Positions 20,101 to 30,106 of a stretch of 64,000 nucleotides of DNA are shown here, one piece after another. The stretch is from Massarina eburnea CBS 473.64 (taxonomy: Eukaryota; Ascomycota; Dothideomycetes; Pleosporales; Massarinaceae). The stretch spans positions 1,112,310 through 1,176,309 of the forward strand of contig MU006783.1 of the NCBI GenBank assembly GCA_010093635.1. Reading direction: 5' to 3'. Position numbers and translations under genes: made by a program. The notes below the pieces were generated by a model. The model worked only from the letters and a program-made list of their open reading frames with translations, was not told the DNA's origin and did not search any database. Within the stretch, counting starts at the first letter, position 1. The number at the start of each line of letters is the position of its first letter.

Positions 20101-20942
20101 CGGGCTGCAAAGGAGCCCAATGCCAGGTGTCGGTCGGAGGAATCACATGGTGCTACAGGTATAGACGGGTATGGATGTCTAGTCGTACTTGTAACGTATG
20201 TAAATGTGTATTCACTTCCATGGGCTTGACTTGATCTCAAGCACTTGCTCAGGTGAGCTATCACGCGTCTCACCGGCTCCGCTTGTGCATTGCGTGGCCC
20301 ACTTGCCTCGATAAGCGGGCATCCATCCAGCGAGTCAACATCAACACCAAACTAGACTGCTAGATACGACGGCGGCGCAGTCACGGAGATGATCTGATAA
20401 TATCCATCTGATTAGATTAAAAAAATGCATCCTAGTCGTCAGCCAAGCTTCTCCGCACCGATGACCGATGTGGTGCGCGTTCTCCGAGGGCAGAGGGACT
20501 AGAAGCTGTCTGAAGGAACAGAACAGATGGGATCTGGGCCGGAGGATTGGCCGATGCGGTGATCTGGTAGATAGGTGCCCGTGTGAAGGAAGTGCGAGGG
20601 AAGTGTGAAGGAAGTGTGGAGGAAGCGTGAAAGAAGCGTGAAAGAAGTGTGAGAGAAGTCGATTTAGACATTTTTTGCCGCAAGCTGCTCCGGCCTCGCT
20701 AGAATAGATCTGAAATCTAGTCGTTTTGCTTGTTGCGGATTTCTCGGCATTCGGCTCACCATTTCGCCCAGACCTTGAACCTTTACCAGCTCCCCCGAAC
20801 AAAAGTGCAGCAGCACTGCATTCTCTTCTCCGTCTCCTGCGCAAGCTCTATTGCCTCCCGACGAAGCCGAACACCTCTCCTTAGACCTGTCGCCACCCAA
20901 GTCGCAAACCTGGAATCCGCCTCACCAGTTCGAGGCCAGTTA
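20101..20942. other. Intergenic interval with an 11-bp tandem repeat
   Basis: Separates AsnRS from mitoferrin, both on the plus strand, so it should include the mitoferrin promoter. The long minus-strand frame at 20341-20844 is Ser/His/Arg-rich and runs across the repeat. I treat it as chance. Confidence 0.5.
20581..20658. repeat. 11-bp imperfect tandem repeat, about 7 units
   Basis: Units of the form AGYGYGARRGA follow one another (AGTGCGAGGGA, AGTGTGAAGGA, AGTGTGGAGGA, AGCGTGAAAGA twice, AGTGTGAGAGA). It is purine-biased on the plus strand and lies about 285 bp upstream of the mitoferrin ATG. Confidence 0.85.
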
Positions 20943-22272
20943 ATGGCCACCCACGAGCGGACAGCTGTGGAAGAAGACGAAATCGAACACGAGTAACGCT
21001 CCCTCGGCCGCCACCAGCCCCCGTACTGCCCGTTTCTGACCATTGCCCCAGCTATGAAGCTCTGCCGCCCAACTTCTCCCTCTCCGCGAACATGCTGGCG
21101 GGCGCGTTCGCGGGCATTGCCGTAGGCCCACAGTTCCGCCGTGCACCGCTGGACTGGCACTGATTGCGCGACAGGAACACTCGGTGATGTACCCGGTCGA
21201 TCTGCTCAAGGTGCGCCGCTTCGAGGAAGCTCGACGATGCCTGGAGGGGGGATGCGCTGACGATTTTGCAGACCCGCATGCAGCTCATCAACCCCTCGCC
21301 GACGGCCATGTACTCGGGCATATCGAACGCCATGGTCACCATCTCGAGGGTGGAGGGGTTTCGCACACTGTGGAGAGGACTGTCGAGCGTCGTGGTAGGA
21401 GCAGGTGTGTTCTTTTTTGGCACAGAGAATGGACGGGTGAAGCGGAGACTGATGGCTGCCAGGCCCGGCGCACGCCGTCTACTTTGCATCCTACGAAGCT
21501 ACCAAGCACGCCCTCGGCGGCAATGAAGGAGGCAGCGAGGCGCATCATCCATTTGCAGCCGGTGCGCAAACTCGCCCCTCGAATTGGCGCCTGACGACTG
21601 ACAGAGCACAGCTGCCAGCGGCGCGGCCGCCACCATCGCCAGCGATGCCCTGATGAATCCGTTCGACGGTAAGGCCGCCCCCGGGCCAAAACATGCAGCA
21701 TGCTTATTCTTGCAGTAATCAAGCAGCGCATGCAATTACACGGCTCGGTGTATAAGTCGGTCCCCCATTGCGCCCAGCAGGTGTTCCGCCTCGAGGGTCT
21801 GGCGGCGTTTTACGTGTCCTACCCCACCACGCTGTGCATGACAGTGCCCTTCACGGCAATGCAGTTCATGGCATACGAGTCGATATCAAAAGTCATGAAC
21901 CCGACCGGCCGCTACGACCCGTACACGCATTGTTTCGCCGGTGGATTGGCCGGAGGTGTTGCTGCGGGAGTCACCACACCCTTGGACGTCATAAAAACAC
22001 TGCTTCAGACGAGAGGCAACGCATCTGATGCCGAACTAAGAAACGTTTCAGGTTTGACGAATGCCGCGCGAATCATACACCAAAGAGACGGCTGGAGGGG
22101 GTACTTCCGTGGGCTGAAGCCGCGCATCATCACGACGATGCCCAGCACGGCCATCTGCTGGTGAGTGATTAGGGTTACTGGAAGTCACCAAATTCTGACG
22201 AGGCCTAGGTCTGCGTACGAGATGGCGAAAGCGTTTTTCATTGCCCGAAGCGACCGAAGCCTGCCTACATAG
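20943..22272 (+). CDS. MRS4: Mitoferrin, mitochondrial iron carrier (Mrs3/Mrs4)
   Basis: Eight exons: 20943-20992, 21052-21121, 21175-21210, 21272-21404, 21463-21561, 21612-21668, 21716-22160 and 22209-22272, giving 317 residues (yeast Mrs4 is about 304). All seven introns are 47-61 bp, and every junction keeps phase. Exon 3 is only 36 nt. The three mitochondrial-carrier signatures are all present: YPVDLLKTRMQ, NPFDVIKQRMQ and TPLDVIKTLLQ. DYEALPPNFSLSANMLAGAF before the first, and GAGPAHAVYFASYEATKHAL between the first and second, are typical of mitoferrins rather than other carriers. It moves ferrous iron into the matrix for heme and Fe-S synthesis. The start is fixed by the first in-frame ATG before DYEALPP. 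Because of the introns, no single open frame covers more than half the protein. The stop codon overlaps an 8-bp tandem repeat. Confidence 0.92.
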
Positions 22273-22302
22273 GTGCCTAGGTGCATAGGTGCATAGGTGG
22301 GC
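22271..22302. repeat. 8-bp tandem repeat at the mitoferrin stop codon
   Basis: Four units AGGTGCCT, AGGTGCAT, AGGTGCAT, AGGTGGGC. The first unit begins inside the TAG stop codon (22270-22272), so unit-number changes would alter the 3' UTR only. Confidence 0.8.
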
Positions 22303-22952
22303 AGGGACGGTGTTGGCGCAAGGGAAGGTGCAGCAAAGGCGCGCACAGTGACGGTGCGCGACGAACAAAACGACGACATACACGCGGACCGGGGGAGGGT
22401 TTTCGATTCTGGCATTGAGCGCGGCAAGCTTTGTGCTTCTTTTGCTCTGCCGGCTCACGTCTGGCCGCCAACATTCTGGTTATTGTATAGTCATACAGGT
22501 ACCGCTGGTATAGAGAGGACCATGTGGTGGAGTCTGGGATCTGATATATGCCTCTTTTCTCGCGCGGAGTATAGGACAGACAGCCCGCATGTGTATCATA
22601 TGTAGGATGGAAAAGTTTAGAGAGCGGGTTGGGAAGGTTCGTAATCGATAAGGGACCCCAGCTCGGCCTTGTTCAGATGCTTGAGAGATGTGTATCTGCG
22701 CCATTCCGCCAGTGAAGTCTGCATGTAGCTGTGAGGAGTGAGGAGTGAGTGAGGAGTGAGTGAGGAGTGAGGTGTGTGGCAAGCGCAAGCCGGTGCCGCG
22801 CGCCCATTGGAACAGTCGAATGTCGCAGTCGCGACACTACGTCACAGCAGCCAGCGCCGAACACGCCCACCACTAGATACTAGATAGGCTACGCAGACGA
22901 CGTTCGCGGTCAAGCACAATTCCACAACAACAGATCGCCGCCCACGCACGCT
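22273..22952. other. Intergenic interval with simple repeats
   Basis: Contains the mitoferrin 3' UTR and the SAP1 upstream region. Apart from the two short tandem repeats I see no gene or RNA. Confidence 0.5.
22731..22775. repeat. GTGAGGA/GTGAGTGAGGA tandem repeat
   Basis: Variable 7- and 11-base units built from GTGAGGA and GTGAGT. Located about 180 bp upstream of the SAP1 ATG. Confidence 0.8.
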
Positions 22953-25503
22953 ATGCGCGCCAATTCGACACAGAAAGCCTACGACGAGGCCTTTCTCGCC
23001 TGCTCCACAGCCGTCTACTTTGAAGGCCAGGTGTGCAGCCCGAACGTGCAGCCCGAACACGCTGCCCCTCCCCTCCCCCCGGAGCCGATTCGCTGACTGG
23101 TCCTATCATAGAGTAACGAAGCAGAAGCGTTGCGCTCATGGAAGACAGCCCTTGACCAGATATACTACCACAATGCCCACCGTCTGCCCTCCAGTTCCCG
23201 CCCCACCTCCGAAACCGACCGCGCTCTTATAGAGTCACTGCGCCAGCTAGAGCTGCAATGCAAGGAACGAGTCGACCTCTTGGAGACACTCAAGAAGAGT
23301 CGGGAAGACGCGGCCGAGAAGAATGCATCGAGTGCACCGGATCCAAAGGCGCCCACGCCTCCGCCGCACACCACGCCTCTAGTCCCGACCAGCTCAAATG
23401 CCCTCTCATCCAGCTGGCTAGGAGGGGGGACTATTGCGCCCGTGAACTACACAGACCTATCGCGTCCGCCTCTGCCGGCTCGACCATCATTTACTCCGCG
23501 GAAGAGCTCAGGCACGGCATCATTCCGCGCACTGAGCCAAACCTTGAGTGGCTCGTCGTTGCTTCCAACATCCTCCGGGGACAGAAAAGAGTCGAGGACA
23601 CCTTCGCCGGAGAAGAAAGGCAGGATGCTGAGGACGCTAAGGAAGGGGGAGAAGACCAAGTCATCAGCCACGAAGCTCGCGACTTCGATGAGGCCAAAAC
23701 CCCCGGACGCTGCGAAAGCGGCAACTCAGGCTTGGGGATTCAAACAGACCCCCAGCTCCAATAGCGTAACAAGACCAACCGCGGCACCAGTGCAAACCGT
23801 CCCGAATCGCTCGTCCTTCGATAGACCGACATCGGGAACTGAGTCGCAACGACCTACTGTGCAGACTCCAGACCATGAGGCATCCCAAGCACCGGCCCCC
23901 TTCTATTTCCGAACCAGCCTTGGTTCGGCATCTGCCGCTTATACAGTTCCCCCCTCCGACAATCACAGCGATCCCGAATTGATCTCGAAACCACGTCCGG
24001 TCCGAAAACCACTAAACTCAGCACCCGCGCCCCGAGGCTCTTCGGATGTAGCCCGAGCAAAGAACAGCCAACCCAGTGTCGCAGCATTACCATCTTACCG
24101 CAATGAATACCCCGAACCTACACTTAATCCTCGACTTGCTGCAGCTTCAGCTTCAGCCGCAGCCGCAGCGAGATCCTGGGGTGACGAGCCAGGCAAATCA
24201 ATACCACCAATCGTCTCGTCGCAACAGCCTTCCGCCGAGAACAAGCGCACAAGAAGACCAAGAAAAGCACAGCCAGAACCTATTGAGCTGGAAGATGACG
24301 GAAACTTGAAGACACGGTCACCACGCAGGAAAGGCAAGGCAAAAGAAGATACAGCGCGCGCAGATCTCCCCCCTACCCCTTCATCGGATGCAGAAGATTC
24401 GAGTGAAACGGAACAAGAATCAGATGAATGGAAAGAGCGTGTCAATTGGATACTGAAGAACTTACCCCGAGGCGTTGATGAACAAGCAGCCCAGCAAATC
24501 CTCAACGACATTGTGATTCAAGGAGATGAAGTACATTGGGACGACGTGGCAGGGCTCGAAGTGGCTAAATCCGCACTCAAAGAAACCGTTGTCTACCCAT
24601 TCCTACGCCCAGATCTTTTCATGGGCCTCCGGGAACCAGCACGAGGAATGCTATTATTTGGTCCGCCCGGAACAGGTAAGACGATGCTTGCAAGGGCCGT
24701 CGCCACCGAGTCGAAATCCACCTTCTTTGCCATATCAGCTAGCAGTCTGACATCGAAGTTCCTCGGCGAATCGGAGAAGTTGGTCCGCGCGCTATTTGCT
24801 CTAGCAAAGATGCTGGCTCCATCCATCATTTTCGTCGACGAGATCGATTCTCTTCTCTCGTCCCGTTCTGGATCTGGCGAGCACGAAGCGACGCGACGCA
24901 TAAAAACCGAGTTTTTGATCCAATGGTCAGATCTAGCAAAAGCGGCGGCCGGTAGAGAGCAAACAGAAAAGGAGAAAGAGAAGGGCGATGCTAGTCGCGT
25001 ACTTGTCCTCGCTGCAACCAACTTACCCTGGGCCATTGACGAAGCTGCCCGAAGGAGATTTGTGAGGAGACAATACATCCCGTTACCAGAGGATCATGTG
25101 CGAAAGAGCCAGGTCAAGACACTGTTGAGCCATCAGAAACACGAGCTTGGTGAAGCGGACTTGAACCGTTTGATCAAGCTCACTGACGGTATGTCTATCG
25201 CCTTGGAGTTACTCTCCACACACACGCCCCTTTATACCACCACCTTCTCATTGTTTGGACCTTCCCTTACTAACTTGAATAGGCTTCTCTGGCTCAGACA
25301 TCACAGCTCTGGCAAAAGATGCGGCAATGGGCCCGCTCCGCTCCCTCGGCGAGAAGCTTCTACATATGACCATGGACGAGATTCGTCCGATGAGGTTCGT
25401 GGACTTTGAGGCGAGTTTGTCGACTATCAGGCCTTCGGTCAGTAAGCAGGGGTTGAAGCAGTACGAGGACTGGGCGAGGGAGTTTGGGGAGCGGGGTGGA
25501 TAA
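22953..25503 (+). CDS. SAP1: AAA ATPase of the Sap1/Yta6 (meiotic-clade, Vps4-like) group
   Basis: Three exons: 22953-23030, 23112-25188 and 25283-25503, 791 residues. Exon 1 supplies the first half of an MIT-like helical domain (QKAYDEAFLACSTAVYFEGQ), which continues in exon 2 (SNEAEALRSWKTALDQIYYH). A Ser/Pro-rich disordered region spans roughly residues 110-480. The single AAA domain has Walker A GPPGTGKT, Walker B IIFVDEIDSLLSSR, sensor-1 AATNLPW and an arginine-finger region EAARRRFVRR. Exon 3 provides FSGSDITALAKDAAMGPLR and the Vps4-type C-terminal helix (VSKQGLKQYEDWAREFG). Family members remodel or sever polymers. Yeast Sap1's own substrate is unsettled, so I claim only the class. 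Frames stopping inside intron 2 would drop the C-terminal helix. Confidence 0.9.
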
Positions 25504-26152
25504 ATGAGGGTCAGATAGTGGGGTTGGAAATGAAGGTTACACGAAACAGAAGGATAGTGTCTGTCAGAGTACGACGGCAATGGAAATGAGCCGTTTGTTC
25601 GAAACATGTCCAGATGCACAGAGAATCCAACTTTTGGTACATTTGATCTTTCATTACATCTTTTAATCGGGTTGGTTGACTGACTGACTGCCGACAAGCA
25701 TTACACCACACCATGGCGTAATGCTCCTCATTACCCTTCCTTCTTCCCTATTCTCGCTCCCTTTTCATACCGCACCGCCAAGGAGTAGTCGGTCGGACCG
25801 TCTAAAGTACACTCGAGCAAAACACAAACATGGACAAAGAATGCTGAGCCCGCAAGCATTTGGGGAATCCAAGGCCTCGAAACATAAAAAAAAACCCCCC
25901 GCAAATACCTAGAGAAAAAAATGTCCTACTTTCCCAACACCGAGCCTGACCATGGCTGTGACCGCAAAAAGAAAATTGACAAAACGCCTGCCTGCTACCG
26001 TCGCTTCGTGACAGCTCGCTCCTAGATCACTCCAGATCAAAAGCCGTGGGAAGGAATATGAATATTAAAACGCCGAAACATTACAAAGATCGTAGCATCG
26101 AAGGAATGCTCATGTGTGGAGGGGAAAGGCCCAGAGAAAATGTGCCAAGTGC
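25504..26152. other. Convergent intergenic interval
   Basis: Between the SAP1 and MED14 3' ends. It has a poly-A/poly-C stretch near 25884-25900 and nothing else that I can support. Confidence 0.5.
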
Positions 26153-29100
26153 TCAGTCAATGGTAATGACATCGTGCTTAGCTTTCGCTTTGTTTGCTGC
26201 CTTGTTAAACCCCTCTTTGAACGACTGCCGCTGTTGTGGCCCTCCGGCCTTGTTTTGATTGTGAGGAGCATGCCCGTTAGGCTTGCCCGTTGGAGCAGGC
26301 GGTGCTGCAGCCTTGGCTTGTTTCTGATTGCCGTTGTTAACGGCGAGCGGTTGCGGTTGCTTGACACCGCCTTCGACGTAGCAGGTCATGACCGTCGCAT
26401 GAAGTTCCTTCAGAGCCTCGCGAACGCCATCGATTTCCGCCACGATACCACTGTGTACGCCCCACCAACGGTCCTCTTTCTTCACGAACAGACCATGAAG
26501 AGCGGCCTTGAGGTTTTCTTGCCGTGTGAAACCTGGTGTGCGTTGCTCTTTTGGCCTAAGATCGATCGGGTTACGCTCGCTATCCTCGATGACCCAAAGC
26601 ACTCTGTCGTCTTTTCGTGTGGGACGTATTTCGAACGAACAGATTGGGTTGGTGTACGCCAAGCGGTAGGAGTTGATAGTGTGAACGAGTAAATAGGGGC
26701 TTCCGAAACTCTTGGTGTTGGAGTCTGTGATCGTGGCTATAGCGGAGAGGAGGGGGCGAGTTATCATGAGGGATGTGCAGAATTGGTCCAAGTTGGTAGT
26801 GTCGCCGCTAACTGAACTTTTGATAGGCGGTGCGTTGATCATGTTTTGCAGGAACGGTTGGACGCGCATATGCGGGTTCTGATCATCAAACTCCAACTTG
26901 ACAGCATCCCCCGCCTCGAACTTGACGGTTGCGGAGAGGGAGTGGCCGTACTGAAACCTAACTTGCTGCAAAGAGGACGACTGCAGAACCATCTTACGTT
27001 TTTGTAAGATTGTGGCGAATGAACGAAGACGGTCGATGTCACGTAGCCGTGACATGAGCTTGCTAATGATCTCCCCGCCAAACGGTGTGTTCAAGAGTAT
27101 CTGGAAGTGCCCATCATCTGAGAAGTTAAAATCGCTCTGTGGCGATGACGCCATGAGCTTCTTCATGTCGGAAGCCACGTTGGGAACCATAGTACCGGTT
27201 GCAATGTGCCAGACTTTCTGAGATTGTAGTTGTTGGCCATGACACACCACCCGCATGACCGGCTGCAGCCACTCCTCTTCCCCGGGGTTTACCGCCAGAA
27301 GCTCTGAGGTCTTGACATGCAACACCCAACCACGTAGCACATTTTGCGAAGTAGGAGTTGACCGCGGTCGCGTGAACTCATCGCTTGTGTGGTAAGTTTG
27401 GCCGCGCTTCCTGAGTTCTTCGGTGTTGACGTAGAGAGAAAGCGTATTGACTGCTACCCTGGCAATAGCCGCCAAAGTCCCACGCGTAATGTCCAGACGG
27501 CTGTTCTTCATGTTGATTTTCTCCACATGCTTGATGTTGTTGCCGGCAGTACCCATCTTGAAGGCCCACCAAGACTGGCCGGAAGCATCCACAGTGACAG
27601 CCATAGCCCATTCGGAGCCCCAGCCACGAAGGGAATACAGGGCAAATTGCAGAACTTCCGTCTTCACTGCTGTCTTCACCACATCGAGGCGCAGAGTGCG
27701 TTGCCCAATCTGTTTCCATCCCAGCTGTTGCGCGCACCGATGTACAAGATCAAGAAGCGATCGCGCGAGGAGCTGAGTGACGACGTTGCTGGGATTTAGA
27801 GCATCCTGAGGACGGTTGATGGCGTTCTCTGCACCTGCCGAGAGTAGATTTACTGGCTGCAGGATATATCGTCCACTTGCGGGTTCCACTGAAAGAGTCA
27901 CGTTATTGGCCGAAGATCCCATAGTGGCCTCCAACTTGCAATCCGCAGGCTCGAAGTCGGAAAATGTCGCTTTGATGGCCGTGCTAAACTTCATGTTTTG
28001 GCGCGTGGTCTGTAGAAGATGTTGAGTGTGGAGTGATATCACGCGCTTTAAAATCCGTTCTGCAGACAGGTTGTTCCAATCCAGCTTCAGATCGACATCC
28101 TTGACTTCTGTTCCTTGTCGGAACCAACGCGCCGTCAGAGACGGGAATGATGGCCCCCGCCACGACACTTTACCGTGTTTCGGCTTGTTCCTCGAGATGC
28201 CGATCTCGATCCAGTTTTTCTTCCCTGGTTTGTCTAGCCAGTAGCTCAAGACGAGCTGTCGATGAGGCGAATCTACCCTCAACGAGCCATCCCAGCCGGA
28301 TTGAAGAAGCGCATGTGCTTGCGACCTGAGAACAGAGATCTTGTGGGTCAGGGTGAAGTTGTGAAGGAAGTGAAAGCATTCCTCCAGTCCTCCCTCGCCC
28401 GCAAGGTTGTGGTCCATGATGTTCTTCAACTCGAACATGATGCGGCTATCGACATGGAGAACCGGAGCTGGCGAGAACAGAAGGCGGAAATCAATGAAGT
28501 GCCATTGATCCGAGGTGTCCTCCACGAAAGACATGACATCGAACTCGAATTCGGTTTCGATGGTAAAGGTAGCTCGTCCCGACTCCACGCGCCAGTTTTG
28601 GAGATGGCGAGGTAGCTTCTCGTGGACGGTGAGTCGGATTGTGAGCGAAGTGTCCATGTATCGCAACAGCGTCAGCGCTTTTTCGGACGATATTGGCTCA
28701 GGGGGCACAAAGCCCAGGTCGGGCAGCCATTCGGCTTTCTGCGTCGTCAGAATCTCCAAGGCCGTCCGGATGTCGGGGTTGCTCTGCCTCGCATGTGCCG
28801 ATAGCAATTTGAGCTGTTCCATTTGCGCGTCTACGGCATCCTGGTCGAAACACTGCTCCTTGGCCCAGGCAAACAGGTCGATGAGCTTCGAAATCTCCCC
28901 CGCAGACTTTTTCCCCCAATCGGCCAGGACGAGCATCTTTATGTATTTGGCTCGGTTGGCTTGCGCAAACCGCAGCATGAGGAGCTTCTTCTGCTTGCTC
29001 GATTCCGCATTCTCCTGCCCACCGCTCGCGCCGCCGTGGGAACCGAGACCATTGGGCAATGCGCCGTTGGCTTGGTGGCTGACGGGCAGGCTTGCCATGC

Positions 29101-29344
29101 GCTGGAGGACCTCGTTCAGCTGGTCGAAGCATTCTTGGTTGATGCGCTGCAGCAGCTTCGAGAGTGGATGGTAGGCGTCCGCGGCCACGTGCACCAGTTC
29201 GGGCGGCAGCTGTGCCACCTGGTCGGAGATGGAGGCTGGCCCATTGACAATCTTGCCCTCATGGCTGCGCTTCCTGGCCTCCCCGTCTCTTTGAGCAATA
29301 GACCCGTTCGCGCCGGTCGGATTCATGGTTCGAATGCCTGGCAT
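26153..29344 (-). CDS. MED14: Mediator complex subunit 14
   Basis: Single exon, 1063 residues from the first ATG (29344). A second ATG at 29326 (MNPTGANGS) has a better upstream context and may be the true start; the difference is 6 residues. The N-terminal Med14 domain is clear: LPPELVHVAADAYHPLSKLL, then KKLLMLRFAQANRAKYIKML and VLADWGKKSAGEISKLIDLF. The rest is the long mixed alpha/beta scaffold. The C-terminus is Ala/Pro/Gln-rich and basic (KQAKAAAPPAPTGK), and the chain ends DVITID. Med14 (Rgr1) is the backbone linking Mediator head, middle and tail and is essential in yeast. No intron was needed over 3.2 kb, unlike most neighbours. MED14 is divergent from ATG22. Confidence 0.92.
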   Translation of the reverse strand: MPGIRTMNPTGANGSIAQRDGEARKRSHEGKIVNGPASISDQVAQLPPELVHVAADAYHPLSKLLQRINQECFDQLNEVLQRMASLPVSHQANGALPNGLGSHGGASGGQENAESSKQKKLLMLRFAQANRAKYIKMLVLADWGKKSAGEISKLIDLFAWAKEQCFDQDAVDAQMEQLKLLSAHARQSNPDIRTALEILTTQKAEWLPDLGFVPPEPISSEKALTLLRYMDTSLTIRLTVHEKLPRHLQNWRVESGRATFTIETEFEFDVMSFVEDTSDQWHFIDFRLLFSPAPVLHVDSRIMFELKNIMDHNLAGEGGLEECFHFLHNFTLTHKISVLRSQAHALLQSGWDGSLRVDSPHRQLVLSYWLDKPGKKNWIEIGISRNKPKHGKVSWRGPSFPSLTARWFRQGTEVKDVDLKLDWNNLSAERILKRVISLHTQHLLQTTRQNMKFSTAIKATFSDFEPADCKLEATMGSSANNVTLSVEPASGRYILQPVNLLSAGAENAINRPQDALNPSNVVTQLLARSLLDLVHRCAQQLGWKQIGQRTLRLDVVKTAVKTEVLQFALYSLRGWGSEWAMAVTVDASGQSWWAFKMGTAGNNIKHVEKINMKNSRLDITRGTLAAIARVAVNTLSLYVNTEELRKRGQTYHTSDEFTRPRSTPTSQNVLRGWVLHVKTSELLAVNPGEEEWLQPVMRVVCHGQQLQSQKVWHIATGTMVPNVASDMKKLMASSPQSDFNFSDDGHFQILLNTPFGGEIISKLMSRLRDIDRLRSFATILQKRKMVLQSSSLQQVRFQYGHSLSATVKFEAGDAVKLEFDDQNPHMRVQPFLQNMINAPPIKSSVSGDTTNLDQFCTSLMITRPLLSAIATITDSNTKSFGSPYLLVHTINSYRLAYTNPICSFEIRPTRKDDRVLWVIEDSERNPIDLRPKEQRTPGFTRQENLKAALHGLFVKKEDRWWGVHSGIVAEIDGVREALKELHATVMTCYVEGGVKQPQPLAVNNGNQKQAKAAAPPAPTGKPNGHAPHNQNKAGGPQQRQSFKEGFNKAANKAKAKHDVITID

Positions 29345-30106
29345 ACTCTGTGCCTACCACTCTGCGCAGCCTGCCCCGCTCCTTCCTCGGTCCGGCTGGG
29401 GATGTGCGCCGGCGGTATCGCGGTCCGGGGTGTACGTACAGCGGAGTGCTGCCGCTATCTCATTGTTCGGCTTCACGGCCAGGCTCTTACGCTCACAGAC
29501 AGCACGTGCGGCGGCGCAGACAAATGAAGGTTCGTGTGGGGAAAGAGAAAGAGTGTGGCGCGTTCGTCAGGGCGGTGGCGGGGATCGCGGCGGGTCCGGG
29601 TGTGGTGGTGGTGGTGGTGGTGGTGGTGTTGGCGTCGTGTGGTAGCGCTCGAGGAATGAAGCGGTGATCGCTCCTGCCCACAACGCTAGAGCAGAGTCTT
29701 GGCGCTCAACCACGTCACGTGCGGTGAGTAAGTGCGGTGAGTAAGCACGCCTCGAGTGCTGGTGGTGCTGTCGGCGGCGGCCATGCACAACGGCTGCACG
29801 CAGTGCACAATACCAGACCGCTCGCTATATGCAGCGTCTACCGGTGAAAACCTGCATGTTCCTGAGTCTTGCCCACATGTGCATGTATCCAGGTCAATAC
29901 AGGTCAAGACGTCACATGCTATCCTATCAATCACCTGCAATCCTCTGGATCACGATCCTCTGCCGCTCCCCGCCAGCCTCTTCACTTCTGCTAACCTCCT
30001 CCCCCGTCCTCGCGCTCGAGCTGCACCGCTCTCTCTCTCTTTGACTTCCGTGCCCGTTGCCCCGTGATGTCTTGCTCCAGCAGGTGACACAACGACACCA
30101 GCCACA
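29345..30106. promoter_or_regulatory. Divergent promoter MED14 / ATG22
   Basis: 762 bp between the start codons. It holds a (GGT)n microsatellite at 29602-29628 and a paired GTGCGGTGAGTAAG repeat at about 29719-29745. A CT-rich tract (30000-30045) precedes ATG22. No defined factor site was assigned. Confidence 0.5.
29602..29628. repeat. (GGT)n microsatellite
   Basis: About nine uninterrupted GGT/GTG triplets in the divergent MED14/ATG22 upstream region. Confidence 0.9.

Noticed and set aside
20341..20844. 167-codon minus-strand frame beginning MRRRRRR
   Set aside because: Its composition comes from the 11-bp tandem repeat and the mitoferrin promoter; no domain, and no sensible promoter.
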